From assembly GCA_903918755.1 (NCBI GenBank), contig CAIXFN010000101.1, forward strand, positions 124,001 to 188,000: a DNA stretch of 64,000 nucleotides. The letters run 5' to 3'. Under the pieces are notes generated by a model, which saw nothing but the letters and a program-made list of their open reading frames with translations, had not been told where the DNA came from and did not search any database. This document shows, one piece after another, positions 7,628-16,953 of the stretch. The position numbers were made by a program, and so were the translations under genes. The stretch is from an uncultured Pedosphaera sp. GTDB taxonomy: Bacteria; Verrucomicrobiota; Verrucomicrobiia; Limisphaerales; Pedosphaeraceae. The stretch's first letter is position 1, and every line of letters starts with the position of its first letter.

Positions 7628-8053
7628 ATGAATCCCAATAACCGAACAGACCGAAAATTGATCTCCTCCGGCTCCACCTTCGAACAGGAAATCGGGTATT
7701 CCCGGGCGGTGGTAGCCGGGGATTGGATTTTCGTTTCCGGCACGACCGGGTTTAATTACCAGACCATGACCATCCCGGAGGGGTTGGCGGAACAAACGGA
7801 ACAGTGCTTCCAGAACATCGCATCTGCCCTGGCGCAGGCCGGGGCCACTTTGCGCGATGTGGTGCGGGTGGTTTACGTGCTGCCGAATGGCGCTGAGTTT
7901 TCCGAATGCTGGCCGGTGTTGCGCAAGTATTTCGGCGAGGTGCGCCCGGCGGCGATGATGATTTCCGCGGGGTTGGCCGATCCAAGAATGAGGATTGAAA
8001 TTGAGGTGACGGCGATTCGGCCGTCGGCGGTGCAGCCGCAGCAGAACCCGTGA
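7628..8053 (+). CDS. RidA (YjgF/YER057c/UK114) family protein
   Basis: 141 aa. Members of this family hydrolyse reactive enamine/imine intermediates or have diverged to other roles. Visible features are the N-terminal GYSRAVVAGDWIFVSGTTGF, the helix TEQCFQNIASALAQAGATLRDVVRV and the active-site region VRPAAMMISAGLADPRMRIEIEV. The last contains the motif with the conserved Arg and Glu of the ligand pocket. The ATG at 7628 is chosen because the upstream in-frame residues are not conserved-looking. It lies 86 bases after mazF and 32 before the membrane protein gene, with no clear functional link to either. Confidence 0.88.
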   Translation: MNPNNRTDRKLISSGSTFEQEIGYSRAVVAGDWIFVSGTTGFNYQTMTIPEGLAEQTEQCFQNIASALAQAGATLRDVVRVVYVLPNGAEFSECWPVLRKYFGEVRPAAMMISAGLADPRMRIEIEVTAIRPSAVQPQQNP

Positions 8054-8085
8054 TCCGCGTGCCGTCCTTTTGACCCACTCGCGAA

Positions 8086-8772
8086 ATGCCCACTTCCGCC
8101 AGATCCGACCTGGCCAAGCAGCTCCGGAGGGGTTTGCTATGCGGGGTCGCGGTTGCCCTGGTCCTGGTTCTGGTCGGACGCTTGCTGGCACCGACCTCCT
8201 CGATGATCAGCACGCTGGGCGCTTCCGGTATGCTAGTGGCGTACGGTGTCGCAGCCGCGATGTGTCCGCCGAGATTGAGCCGCCGGCAACCGGAGATTTT
8301 GTCCCGGGCGGTCCTTTTCGGAGGGTTGGCCGGGGCGGTGTTTGCGGGTGAAGTCCTCCTGGAATACGTGTTTTTGCCCGCTGACAATACGACCTACGGA
8401 ATGGTGGAGTTTGGGATTGTTCTAACGCTGTACTTCGGGGCGGCTTTCCTAACCGCCTGGCGGTCAGGCAGCCTGCCAAACGCGGCGTTGACTTCCGTGG
8501 CGAGTGCTTTCGTCGCGTCGCTCATTTGGATCATTACCGTGTTGGGGGTGTTTTACGCCTTCCGCGGGTCGGCGCGCCAGACCCAGGTTTTGCGAGCCGA
8601 GGGTGATTATGAGGATTTCGCTCGCAGCGGCATGACCGATTTCAACGCGTTCATCATGGAGGATTTTATGGGGGCCGCTTTTTTCCATCTTTTGTTGGGT
8701 TTGGTCGTGGCGGCGATCTTGGGGCTTTTGGGCGGATTGGCGGGGAAGCTCATGGCGCGATTGCGGAGATGA
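8086..8772 (+). CDS. hypothetical six-helix membrane protein
   Basis: 228 aa, family not recognised. Six hydrophobic stretches can be read: about 17-34, 40-60, 74-96, 108-127, 136-161 and 196-224. A charged extramembrane loop with RQTQVLRAEGDYEDFARSG lies between the fifth and sixth helices. Short basic ends (RSDLAKQLRR and MARLRR) suggest both termini are cytoplasmic. There are no signature catalytic residues. It is followed by a repeat-bearing intergenic region and a convergent DUF4256 gene. Confidence 0.65.
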   Translation: MPTSARSDLAKQLRRGLLCGVAVALVLVLVGRLLAPTSSMISTLGASGMLVAYGVAAAMCPPRLSRRQPEILSRAVLFGGLAGAVFAGEVLLEYVFLPADNTTYGMVEFGIVLTLYFGAAFLTAWRSGSLPNAALTSVASAFVASLIWIITVLGVFYAFRGSARQTQVLRAEGDYEDFARSGMTDFNAFIMEDFMGAAFFHLLLGLVVAAILGLLGGLAGKLMARLRR

Positions 8773-8827
8773 GGCGGTAGCTCGGCGTGGGGCAAGCCAT
8801 CACGATTTGGTACGTGCGGGTCGTTTT

Positions 8828-8899
8828 CATGCCGCTCCTCCGGAGCTTGGGACCGGTATTGTGGGGCGGTGTTATAAACATGGCGCTCCTACGGAGCTC
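8828..8899. repeat. two copies of a 21-base quasi-palindromic repeat
   Basis: The 21-base units at 8828-8848 and 8879-8899 match at 18 positions. Each contains GCTCC-N3-GGAGC. They lie 30 bases apart in direct orientation, between convergent genes, in a context (TTATAAACATGGCGCTCC) typical of short interspersed elements of this phylum. They could form alternative hairpins in either transcript. Confidence 0.6.
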
Positions 8900-8905
8900 G
8901 CCAAA

Positions 8906-9484
8906 TCAGACGTTTAACACGCCGCGGAATCCCCGTCCGCTGTAGTACGACTGCGCACCGTTGTGGTAGGCAAACACGCGGCCGAACCGACGATCACCGA
9001 ACAGGGCGCCGCCGAGTTCCCGCATCTCCGTCGGCGTCTTGAGCCAACTGGAAGACTTCGTATCGAATTGGCCCAGGGCTTGGAGGCCCCGGTATTGCTC
9101 TTCGGTCAACAGCTCAATGCCCATGGCGGCGGCCAGGTCCATGGCGCTATTGGCCGGGCGATGTTCTTTCCGGGATTCCAGTCCTTCCCGGTCGTAGCAA
9201 ACGCTGGTGCGGCCTTTGGGGCTCTCCGGAGAACAATCGTAGAAGATGAATCCGCCGGTGGCTTCGTCCTGGCCCACCACGTCCGGTTCGCCGCCCGTCG
9301 TTTCCATTTCCTGGAGCGACCACAGTTTTTCGGGGTGCGCCTCCAGTCGGGCTTTGACTTTGGTCCAGGCGAGTCCTTTGTGGCGGCCCGGGTTTTTCTC
9401 AAAGCGGGTTTGCAGCGTGCGGAGCAGTGCCTCCGTTTGGGCAGCGGACAATTCCTTTTTTGCGGCAGCGCCTTTGGTAGCCAT
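8906..9484 (-). CDS. DUF4256 domain-containing protein
   Basis: 192 aa, cytoplasmic, function unknown. The sequence fits the DUF4256 family over nearly its full length: LLRTLQTRFEKNPGRHKGL near the N-terminus, WSLQEMETTGGEPDVVG, FIFYDCSPESPKGRTSVCYD, the helix MDLAAAMGIELLTEEQYRGLQ, and the end SSSWLKTPTEMRELGGALFGDRRFGRVFAYHNGAQSYY. The ending GRGFRGVLNV is also family-like. The gene is convergent with the preceding membrane protein gene and appears to be transcribed alone. Confidence 0.85.
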   Translation of the reverse strand: MATKGAAAKKELSAAQTEALLRTLQTRFEKNPGRHKGLAWTKVKARLEAHPEKLWSLQEMETTGGEPDVVGQDEATGGFIFYDCSPESPKGRTSVCYDREGLESRKEHRPANSAMDLAAAMGIELLTEEQYRGLQALGQFDTKSSSWLKTPTEMRELGGALFGDRRFGRVFAYHNGAQSYYSGRGFRGVLNV

Positions 9485-9622
9485 TTTCGTTCTTTGGGTT
9501 GCAGTTGTTCACCGCAGCGAGTGTGTGCAGGTGGTTGGATTCTGAGCGGTTTTTGCGGAAGCTGGCAAGAATTGGTTTGGCTGGGGTCGGGGTTGGGGGC
9601 GAGAAGGATTAACCGGCATTGA

Positions 9623-9719
9623 GACAGGATTTACAGGATTGAACATGATGGAGCCGAATAAAGATCCAGCGGCGCGGCGCGTCTCCATCGGCCATCCTGA
9701 AAATCCTGTCCATCCTGTC
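9623..9719. repeat. ACAGGAT-type imperfect inverted repeat
   Basis: The left arm (9623-9650, GACAGGATTTACAGGATT...) and right arm (9692-9719, ...AATCCTGTCCATCCTGTC) are imperfect reverse complements about 28 bases long, separated by 41 bases. Each arm is built of 9-11-base CAGGAT/ATCCTG sub-repeats. This form recurs as an interspersed element in planctomycete and verrucomicrobial genomes (recalled knowledge, not checked). Confidence 0.6.
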
Positions 9720-9764
9720 CAAATTCTTGATCCTCTTGCCTCATTTTGGGGCGCCCGTTTCGCG

Positions 9765-9793
9765 TTGACCCGGGCAGGTGCGGTGATTACATA
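9765..9793 (+). promoter_or_regulatory. candidate promoter of the MoxR-vWA operon
   Basis: TTGACC (9765-9770), a 17-base spacer and TACATA (9788-9793) sit about 100 bases before the MoxR ATG. The -35 is good and the -10 is weak. Confidence 0.35.
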
Positions 9794-9892
9794 TGGGGGC
9801 GTAGCACGGCCTCACCTTTTTTGCGGGTGTTCCGCTGGTCGCGATGGCGGGCGGACGCAGGGAAGGGGGCGCGGACTGCCGTTCGATCCATT

Positions 9893-10921
9893 ATGTCAAA
9901 CACCGCCGCGCCGGGCCCGGTCACCAAAACCGAGGCCGCCCTCGTCGAGCAATTGTCGCATGCCCGGGCCGATCTGCTGGCCGAGATGCACCAGGTCATT
10001 GTGGGGCAGGACGAGGTGCTGGAGCAGTTGATTTACGCGGTGTTTTGTCGCGGTCACTGCCTGCTCGAGGGCGTGCCGGGGCTGGCGAAGACCGTGATGG
10101 TGCAGACGTTGGCGGCCGCTTTAAACCTGACCTTCCGGCGCATCCAATTCACCCCCGACCTCATGCCCGCGGACATCACGGGCACGGATATCATCCAGGA
10201 GGATCCGCAGACCGGCCGACGGCAGTTGGAGTTCATTTCCGGACCCATTTTCACCAACCTGCTGCTGGCAGACGAAATCAACCGAACACCCCCGAAGACG
10301 CAGGCGGCGTTGCTGGAAGCGATGCAGGAGCGGCGGACGACTTGTCGCGGGCGGACGTATGATTTGCCGAACCCGTTTTTTGTCCTGGCCACCCAGAATC
10401 CGATTGAGCAGGAAGGCACCTACACACTGCCCGAGGCGCAATTGGACCGGTTCATGTTCATGGTGAAAGTCGATTACCCGAGCCGGGCGGAGGAGATCGA
10501 GATTTTGAAGCGAACCACCAGTGATTCGGTTACCACCGTGAAGCCGCTGTTTTCCGCCGCGGAAATCCTGGAATTACAGCATATCGTGCGGCGGGTACCG
10601 GTGGCGGAGCACGTGTATAATTACGCGGTGGACCTGGTGACCTCGACTCGCAAGGGTCGGAACGAGGTGCCGGATGCCACGAACTGGCTCCAATGGGGGG
10701 CTGGACCGCGGGCGGGGCAGCAGTTGATCCTGGGTGGCAAGGCGCGGGCGTTGCTCCATGGCCGGTTTCATGTCACGACCGAGGATCTGGCGGCGGTGGC
10801 CAAACCGGTGCTGCGGCACCGCATCATTTGCAGTTTCGCGGCGCAGGCGGCCGGCCTGAACACGGACGTGATCGTGGAACGGTTGGTGGCGGCCCAGAAC
10901 AGACTCATCCAGGCCCCATGA
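9893..10921 (+). CDS. MoxR-family AAA+ ATPase
   Basis: 342-aa cytoplasmic ATPase thought to act as a chaperone for vWA-domain partners. Walker A is GVPGLAKT (about residues 62-69), Walker B is LLLADEINR (about 124-132), and the sensor/arginine region is [23 protein letters not shown]. The C-terminal lid helices include [14 protein letters not shown]. The ATG at 9893 was chosen over an in-frame extension that runs back through the promoter region. It is the first gene of a five-or-six-gene operon: its stop overlaps the DUF58 start as ATGA. In this family MoxR genes are regularly followed by DUF58 and vWA genes, so the clustered proteins are its likely clients. Confidence 0.93.
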   Translation: MSNTAAPGPVTKTEAALVEQLSHARADLLAEMHQVIVGQDEVLEQLIYAVFCRGHCLLEGVPGLAKTVMVQTLAAALNLTFRRIQFTPDLMPADITGTDIIQEDPQTGRRQLEFISGPIFTNLLLADEINRTPPKTQAALLEAMQERRTTCRGRTYDLPNPFFVLATQNPIEQEGTYTLPEAQLDRFMFMVKVDYPSRAEEIEILKRTTSDSVTTVKPLFSAAEILELQHIVRRVPVAEHVYNYAVDLVTSTRKGRNEVPDATNWLQWGAGPRAGQQLILGGKARALLHGRFHVTTEDLAAVAKPVLRHRIICSFAAQAAGLNTDVIVERLVAAQNRLIQAP

Positions 10922-11796
10922 GCACGGTGCCGGCGGTGCAGCCCGAGGTGCTGGCACGGTTGGGGAGTCTCAGCCTGACCGCCCGGCAGGCGGTGGAGAG
11001 CATCCTGGCGGGCCAGCATCGCTCGGTGCATCACGGGCTTTCCATTGAATTTGCGGATCACCGGGAATACCAGCCCGGTGACGATTTGCGACATTTGGAC
11101 TGGCTGGTCCTGGCGCGGAGCGACCGCTATCAAATCCGTCGTTACGAAGAGGAAACCCGGTTGCGAGCCACCATCGTATTGGACTGCTCCGGCTCCATGG
11201 GCTACGGCAAAACCGGGTCCACCAAACTGGAATTCGGCCGATCCCTCGCCGCGGCGTTGGGATATCTGATGGTGCGACAGAATGATTCGGTGGGGTTGGC
11301 CACGTTCGACACGGAAGTCCGGGAGTTTCTCCCGCCAGGCTCCACCATGTCGCATTACCTCCATCTGCTGGACGCCATGTCGCGGAGTCAACCGGGTGAG
11401 GAAACCCGGCTGGCTCCGGTGCTGGAGGAACTGGCGGGACGGTTGCGTCGGCGGGGTTTGGTCCTGCTGATCACCGATGCATTTGATGATTCCACGGCGT
11501 TGGTGCAGGCCCTCAAGCTGCTGCGTTATCGCAAGCAGGATGTGCGGCTGTTCCAGATCCTCGATCCCCGGGAACTCGACTTTCCCTTCTCCGGCATGAC
11601 CGAATTTGTGGGCCTGGAACATGAACCGCGCTTGAAGTTTGATGCGGACCGGATCCGGACGCATTACCGGCAGGAGTTCGCGGAACACCAGGCCCGGCTG
11701 AAGGCCGGTTGTCACGCCGCGGGCGTGCAATTGGAAGTTTGCCGCACGGACGAGGACCTGTTCACGGTGCTGGGCCGGGCGCTGGCCGCAAGGTAA
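10918..11796 (+). CDS. DUF58 / vWA-like protein
   Basis: 292 aa. The DUF58 core signature [20 protein letters not shown] (about residues 50-69) leads into a vWA fold with an intact MIDAS motif, DCSGSM (D-x-S-x-S, about 92-97). A second metal-site region is LLITDAFDD (about 183-191). No transmembrane segment is evident, so it is probably cytoplasmic or membrane-peripheral, unlike its larger downstream neighbours. It overlaps moxR by ATGA, and its TAA shares one base with the next ATG (TAATG), so the three products are probably made in fixed proportion. It is a likely direct partner of the MoxR ATPase. Confidence 0.9.
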   Translation: MSTVPAVQPEVLARLGSLSLTARQAVESILAGQHRSVHHGLSIEFADHREYQPGDDLRHLDWLVLARSDRYQIRRYEEETRLRATIVLDCSGSMGYGKTGSTKLEFGRSLAAALGYLMVRQNDSVGLATFDTEVREFLPPGSTMSHYLHLLDAMSRSQPGEETRLAPVLEELAGRLRRRGLVLLITDAFDDSTALVQALKLLRYRKQDVRLFQILDPRELDFPFSGMTEFVGLEHEPRLKFDADRIRTHYRQEFAEHQARLKAGCHAAGVQLEVCRTDEDLFTVLGRALAAR

Positions 11797-14003
11797 TGGA
11801 ATTTCTCACGCCCATTTTGTTTGGCGGCCTGGCGCTGGTTTCCGCGCCGATCCTCCTCCATCTCCTGCACCGGCGCAACATCAAGCCGGTCGATTGGGCG
11901 GCCATGCGCTTTCTCATCGAAATGATGACGCGGAAGCGCCGCCGTTTGTTGCTCAACGAATTGCTGCTCTTGTTGGTTCGGATGGCCATCATCGCCTGCA
12001 TTGCGCTGGCCATGGTCCGGCCCGCGCTGAAGCACGCGGCGGACGGAGCCAGTGGCGCGGGCATCGTCCGGCATGGTCCCACGGCGGCGGTGTTGCTCCT
12101 CGATGACTGTTTGTCCACGCAGGCGGGGCGGGCGCAATCCTCCTTCGAGAACATGAAGCGGCTGGCCGTGGCCTATCTGGGGACACTGCGGGCCGGGGAT
12201 GAGGTGAGTGTGGTGCGGATGTCGCAAGTGGGCCAGGCAGTGGCGGACCCGGGGTTTGACCTCGAGGCGATCAAGGCGGGAGTGTTGGCGGCGCGGCCCA
12301 GCTTCGTGGCGTCGGATGTTCCGGGTTTGCTGGAAGCGGGTTTGGGACAGCTCAAGCATCACGCGAATCCGGGAGCCGAGTTGATTTTGGTGACGGACGG
12401 GATGGGCAATGGCTGGCGGTTCGGGGAAATCAGCCGGTGGGAGGAATTGCGCCGGCGTTTGCGCGGTCCGGCGAGTGCCGCGGCCGGGACCAAGGAGCAT
12501 CCGCGGTTGCTGGTGCTTTGCCCGGAAACGCCTGAGACGATGCGCAATATTGCGATTACCGCGGTGACCCCGGACCGGAGCATTCTGACCTCCGGGATGG
12601 AGTCATCCTTCAAAGTGAGCTTGAAAAGTCACGGGAACACCGTTGCGACCAGTGTGCCCGTCCAGTTCCTGGTCGATGGTCGCGCGGTGGGACAAAAAGC
12701 AGTGGCGCTGCCACCGGACGGGGAAGGGGAGGCGCTGTTTACGCATACCTTTGCCGAACCCGGGAGTTACGCGCTGGAAGCGCGGTTGGTCGATAATCAT
12801 GACTTTCTCGGCGCGGACGATCAACGCGCGCTCGCGATCCAGGTGGAGCCGGGGTTGCCGGTTCTGTTGGTGGATGGCAATGAGCGGGCGGGCTTGCGGT
12901 CCAAGTTGGGCTTTCTCCGCTACGCCCTCGATCCGGGTGGCCCGGGCGGGTCGCCGTTCAAGGTGACGACGGTTTCCCTCGCGCAGTTTGCGCCTTCGCT
13001 GCTGGCCAATTACCGGGTCGTCGTGTTGGGCGATGTCCGCGCGTTGGAGCCGGCCACGGTGGATGCGCTGGAGCGATACGTCGTGGGTGGCGGTGGTCTG
13101 TTGGTGGGACTCGGACCCGAGATCAACCCAGGCCTGATTAACCGGGCGTGGTCCCGGGGCGGCGAGGGATTTTTCCCCGCGGCACTCGGCAATGCCACGA
13201 GTCCGCCCAAAGGGGTGCGGCCGGCGGGAATGAACTCCACGCATCCGGCGTTTGCCGGATTTGGCGCGCAGGCCGAAGGCGCGTGGAAATCAGCAGCGGT
13301 GAAATCCTACTTCGGCCTGGCGCCGGAGGCCGGCCAGCGGGGCGATCTGGAAGTCGTGTTGAAGTATGACAATGGGGATCCGATGGTGCTGGAGCGCCGC
13401 CGCGGTCTCGGGCTCGTGGCCCTGGTCACGACCAGCCTCAACGCCGATTGGAATGACCTGCCCCTGCAACCGGCGTATGTGCCGCTGGTGCGGGGATTGG
13501 TGGGGCGACTCGGGAGTTTCATCATGCCGCCGCGCAACCTGCTGCCCGGGGAACCCATCATCTACGCGCAAGTCGCGGAACCGGGCCATCCCATCACCGG
13601 GGAGGATCAGGCCGGCAAACCACTACCGCTGGTCGCCGGCGGCTGGGAAGGGCGCGACGCCTTCCTGAGCGAAGCCTTGCCGACTCCCGGCATTTATTTG
13701 TTGCGGGATCCCAAAGTGCCCAAGCCGATCCGTTTTGTCGTGGCGGCGAGTCCGGGGGAAAGTCAATTGCAGCCGGTCACCGAGCATGATTTGACGCAAG
13801 CCGTGGAACCCGGCACCCCGCTGTACCGGCGGGGAGATCAGGTGACTGCCGCGCTGGCAACGGCGAGCCGGAACAGCGTCGAGATTTGGAAATGGCTGCT
13901 GGCGGGAGCGATCGGGTTCATTTTCCTTGAGACTTGGATGACCCGGCGAGCTGCTGCGGGAGCCGCGATGGGCGCGGTGGTGGGGGAACCGGAAAAGGCA
14001 TGA
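11796..14003 (+). CDS. BatA-type membrane protein with vWA and glutamine-amidotransferase-like domains
   Basis: 735 aa. The N-terminus is the BatA double-transmembrane unit: PILFGGLALVSAPILLHLLHR, then NIKPVDWAAMRFL, then a second helix at about 47-70. A vWA domain follows (about 95-280), with AAVLLLDDCLSTQAG where the MIDAS motif is expected; Cys replaces the first Ser, so metal binding may be lost. Residues about 285-360 are an Ig-like beta domain (TAVTPDRSILTSGMESSFKV). Residues about 360-470 resemble a class I glutamine amidotransferase fold (PVLLVDGNERAGL, YRVVVLGDVRALEPATVDAL) without a clear catalytic Cys. A last helix lies near 700. The large middle part is probably periplasmic. The start overlaps the DUF58 stop by one base. 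Confidence 0.85.
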   Translation: MEFLTPILFGGLALVSAPILLHLLHRRNIKPVDWAAMRFLIEMMTRKRRRLLLNELLLLLVRMAIIACIALAMVRPALKHAADGASGAGIVRHGPTAAVLLLDDCLSTQAGRAQSSFENMKRLAVAYLGTLRAGDEVSVVRMSQVGQAVADPGFDLEAIKAGVLAARPSFVASDVPGLLEAGLGQLKHHANPGAELILVTDGMGNGWRFGEISRWEELRRRLRGPASAAAGTKEHPRLLVLCPETPETMRNIAITAVTPDRSILTSGMESSFKVSLKSHGNTVATSVPVQFLVDGRAVGQKAVALPPDGEGEALFTHTFAEPGSYALEARLVDNHDFLGADDQRALAIQVEPGLPVLLVDGNERAGLRSKLGFLRYALDPGGPGGSPFKVTTVSLAQFAPSLLANYRVVVLGDVRALEPATVDALERYVVGGGGLLVGLGPEINPGLINRAWSRGGEGFFPAALGNATSPPKGVRPAGMNSTHPAFAGFGAQAEGAWKSAAVKSYFGLAPEAGQRGDLEVVLKYDNGDPMVLERRRGLGLVALVTTSLNADWNDLPLQPAYVPLVRGLVGRLGSFIMPPRNLLPGEPIIYAQVAEPGHPITGEDQAGKPLPLVAGGWEGRDAFLSEALPTPGIYLLRDPKVPKPIRFVVAASPGESQLQPVTEHDLTQAVEPGTPLYRRGDQVTAALATASRNSVEIWKWLLAGAIGFIFLETWMTRRAAAGAAMGAVVGEPEKA

Positions 14004-14019
14004 GCTCCAACTCCACGTC

Positions 14020-16953
14020 ATGACATTCTCCGGTTGGCAATTCAAATGCACCGGCTGGCCCTGGTGGTTGGTCCTGCCCTTAGCGGGGTTGGGGATCTGG
14101 AGCCTCGTGCGGCTGCATCGGCGGGAGTTGGCGGACCTCGCGCCGCGCATCCGCCGGCGTTTGCTGCTGCTGCGGGCCGGGGCGCTTGGCCTCCTCATCC
14201 TGTTCTTTCTGGAACCCAACTTTTCCCGGACCACCCGGGAACGTCTGCTGCCGACCGTGGCCGTGCTGGTGGATCAATCCGGGTCCATGGCGGTGCGCGA
14301 TGAAATGATGCCGGAAGCCGCGCGCGTGGCCGAAGCGCGGGGGTTGGGACTCCTGCCGCCTGCGGTGGCGACTACCACGGGTAAGACCAATGCCGGCGCC
14401 GCCATGGACGGACCTGCGCGGGCCGCGGTCACGAATGCCCTGCGGTCTTTGGACGGCGTGTCCCGCGCGGAGCGGGCCATGCGCCTGGCCCGGGAGAAGG
14501 TTTTACCGGCTTTGCAGGACAAGGCCCGGGTGGTGGTCTATGGTCTGGATACCCAACTCGAATCCCTGGACTTGCAGGGCTCGCCGGGATTGCCGGCCAA
14601 CCGCCCCACGGATTTTGAAGCGGTTCTGGGCGAACTGTCCCGGCGGCAGGGCCAGGATTACCTGGGCGGGGTGATTCTGCTGACTGACGGGCGGCAAACC
14701 GCCGGGCTTGATCCAGCGCCGGTGATCCGCGGATTGCATGCGCGAGGGGCCACGCTTTCCGGGGTGCTGGTCGGCGATCCCGCAGCGCCGCCGGATGCGG
14801 TGGTGGCAGAAATTGCGGGTCCTTCCGAGGTGTTTGCCGGCGAGAACACCCCACTGAGCGTGCGTTTCCGGATCACGGGCGCGAAGGACATGGAATGGGA
14901 TTTGGTCATGACCGGGAACGGCCGGGAAATCGCGCGCCGCGCGGTGCATGAAACCCATGGTTGGGAATATGAGAATTTCGTCTTCCCGGCCACCAACTCC
15001 GGGGTGAATGTTTACCGGGGGCGTCTGGAGCCGGCCCGGGATCCGGCGGCGAATCGGATTGGGGAACTGTCCAGCAACGTCCGGCTGGAGTTTTGGAAAA
15101 ACGTGCCCGGGAATCGGGTCGAGGATTTCTTTGGCCAACCTGCCATGGGGAAACCGCCCACCACCACCGGGGACTTGACCACGCTGCAATACAGCGGGCG
15201 CGGGATGAATTACGCCGCCCGGGTGCGGGGCTTCCTGTTGCCGCCGCAAACCGGGGATTATGTTTTTTGGGTGTCGTCCGACGACAGTTCGGAACTCTGG
15301 CTCAATCCGGGCGGGGAACCGACGAACCTGGTCCGGGTGGCCTACATTTCCGATTTTGTGCAAGCGGGTCATTGGAACGACCGGCCCACCCAAAAGAGCG
15401 CGCCCTTCACGCTACAAAAGGCGCATCCCTGTTACTTCGAAGTCCGCCACAAGCAGAGCGCGGGGGAGGATCATCTCGCGGTCGGTTGGACCCTGCCCGA
15501 CGGAACGCTGGAACGCCCCCTGCGGGGTTCCCGCTTTAGCCGGTTTGAGGACCAGGCGCTGGCGAAGCTACGAGAACGCCGGGAAGCCCTGATTGTGTCG
15601 CTGACAAATTTCTGGAAGGAAGCCAGCCTGGCGAACAACGCGGCGGACACGAGCGTGACCGTGAACGAGGATTCCTTGAAAGTGCTGCTGGTCGACGCCA
15701 CGCCGCGGTGGGAGAGTCGCTACTTGGCGGCGATGTTCGAGCGGGATCGGCGCGTGGCACTCACCCGGCGCTATCACTCCATCAGCGCTGATGACCCATC
15801 CGTCCCGTTTCTGCCCCGCAACCAGGCGGAATGGAATGCCTACGACATGGTCTGTCTCGGGGATCTGGATCCCCAGGAATTGCCCGCCGCCCAGCAAAAG
15901 TTCCTCGTCGATTTTGTGGCCCGCCGCGGAGGGTTCCTGGTGTGTCTGGCCGGACCGCGGGGATTGCCGCAGGGTTTCAGCCTGGGGCCGTTGAGCGACC
16001 TCTTGCCGGTGCGGGTGGGCGCGCCCTCCAACCGCAACCAGGAACCGGTCCGCGTGGCTTTGACGCGGCCCGGGAACGATCATCCCATCACGCAGGTGTT
16101 GGACGATCCGGTGAACAACGAAAAAATGTGGCCGTTGCTGCCGCCCTTGCAATGGGTCGCGGACGGGGTGATCGCCAAGCCCGCGGCAACCGTCCTGCTG
16201 GCGGCCCGGACGCCGGCGCAGACACCGATTGTGGCGTTTCAGCGCTTTGGCGCCGGACGGGTGTTCTGGATCGGGACGGAGGAAACCTGGCGGTGGCGTG
16301 ACCGCCTGGGGGATCGCATCCACCAGACTTTCTGGCTGCAAGCCATGCGCTGGGGCCTGGCCGGGCGGTTGCGGGGGAAGGATCCGCGGCTGCAGGTAGG
16401 GCTGGATCGCTCTTTGCTCCGCCTGGGCGAAACCGCCGAATTGAGGGCGCGGACGGCGTCGGCCGCCGGTGATGGGCCGGGGGCTGCTCCGGGATTGCAA
16501 TTGGAACTTTTGGATGAGCAAGGGCAGGTGGTGACGAATCTCAGCGCGGTTTCGGGGTGGTCGCCCGTGGGCGAATCACCGGGATTGTGGCGGGTGACGC
16601 TGGCCGATCTTCCGGAAGGCCGCTGGCGCGCGACTGTCCGACACGCGGATCCGGCGCTATCCCAGGTCACCGAATCCCGCGAGTTTCTGGTACGGGGGCA
16701 GAGTAGCGCGGAGGGGCTCGATCTGAGCGGTGATTTGCCTGCCTTGAACCGGCTCGCGACAATTGGCGGGGGCCGCGCCGGTACCATGGATCAGACCGAC
16801 GGCATCGTGCACGATCTCGTCGGCAAATTGAAACCGCGCTGGGAAGAACGCCGGGAAACGATCCGACTCTGGAACAACTACGGGAGCATGTTGCTGGTCA
16901 TTGCGTTGCTCTGCGTGGAGTGGGCGTTGCGGAAACGGCAGGGCTTGCCATGA
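14020..16953 (+). CDS. vWA membrane protein with inserted PA14 domain and GATase-like domain
   Basis: 977 aa. Two N-terminal helices (about 14-30 and 46-66) precede a vWA domain (about 73-255) with an intact MIDAS (VLVDQSGSMAVRD) and GGVILLTDGRQ. About residues 353-508 form a PA14 domain inserted in the chain, with YAARVRGFLLPPQTGDYVFW, SSDDSSELWL and HPCYFEVRHKQ; PA14 usually binds carbohydrate. A GATase-like domain (about 545-750) starts KVLLVDATPRWESRYL. An Ig-like domain (about 790-900) and a C-terminal membrane helix (about 950-968) complete it. It starts 16 bases after the previous gene. A periplasmic mechanical or sugar-sensing role for the PA14 insertion is inference. Confidence 0.85.
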   Translation: MTFSGWQFKCTGWPWWLVLPLAGLGIWSLVRLHRRELADLAPRIRRRLLLLRAGALGLLILFFLEPNFSRTTRERLLPTVAVLVDQSGSMAVRDEMMPEAARVAEARGLGLLPPAVATTTGKTNAGAAMDGPARAAVTNALRSLDGVSRAERAMRLAREKVLPALQDKARVVVYGLDTQLESLDLQGSPGLPANRPTDFEAVLGELSRRQGQDYLGGVILLTDGRQTAGLDPAPVIRGLHARGATLSGVLVGDPAAPPDAVVAEIAGPSEVFAGENTPLSVRFRITGAKDMEWDLVMTGNGREIARRAVHETHGWEYENFVFPATNSGVNVYRGRLEPARDPAANRIGELSSNVRLEFWKNVPGNRVEDFFGQPAMGKPPTTTGDLTTLQYSGRGMNYAARVRGFLLPPQTGDYVFWVSSDDSSELWLNPGGEPTNLVRVAYISDFVQAGHWNDRPTQKSAPFTLQKAHPCYFEVRHKQSAGEDHLAVGWTLPDGTLERPLRGSRFSRFEDQALAKLRERREALIVSLTNFWKEASLANNAADTSVTVNEDSLKVLLVDATPRWESRYLAAMFERDRRVALTRRYHSISADDPSVPFLPRNQAEWNAYDMVCLGDLDPQELPAAQQKFLVDFVARRGGFLVCLAGPRGLPQGFSLGPLSDLLPVRVGAPSNRNQEPVRVALTRPGNDHPITQVLDDPVNNEKMWPLLPPLQWVADGVIAKPAATVLLAARTPAQTPIVAFQRFGAGRVFWIGTEETWRWRDRLGDRIHQTFWLQAMRWGLAGRLRGKDPRLQVGLDRSLLRLGETAELRARTASAAGDGPGAAPGLQLELLDEQGQVVTNLSAVSGWSPVGESPGLWRVTLADLPEGRWRATVRHADPALSQVTESREFLVRGQSSAEGLDLSGDLPALNRLATIGGGRAGTMDQTDGIVHDLVGKLKPRWEERRETIRLWNNYGSMLLVIALLCVEWALRKRQGLP

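Larger units (their letters stand above)
9485..9892. other. 408-base intergenic region with repeat and promoter
   Basis: Divergent region between the DUF4256 gene (minus) and the MoxR operon (plus). It contains the ACAGGAT-type inverted repeat (9623-9719) and a promoter-like element (9765-9793). I see no gene in it. Confidence 0.6.
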
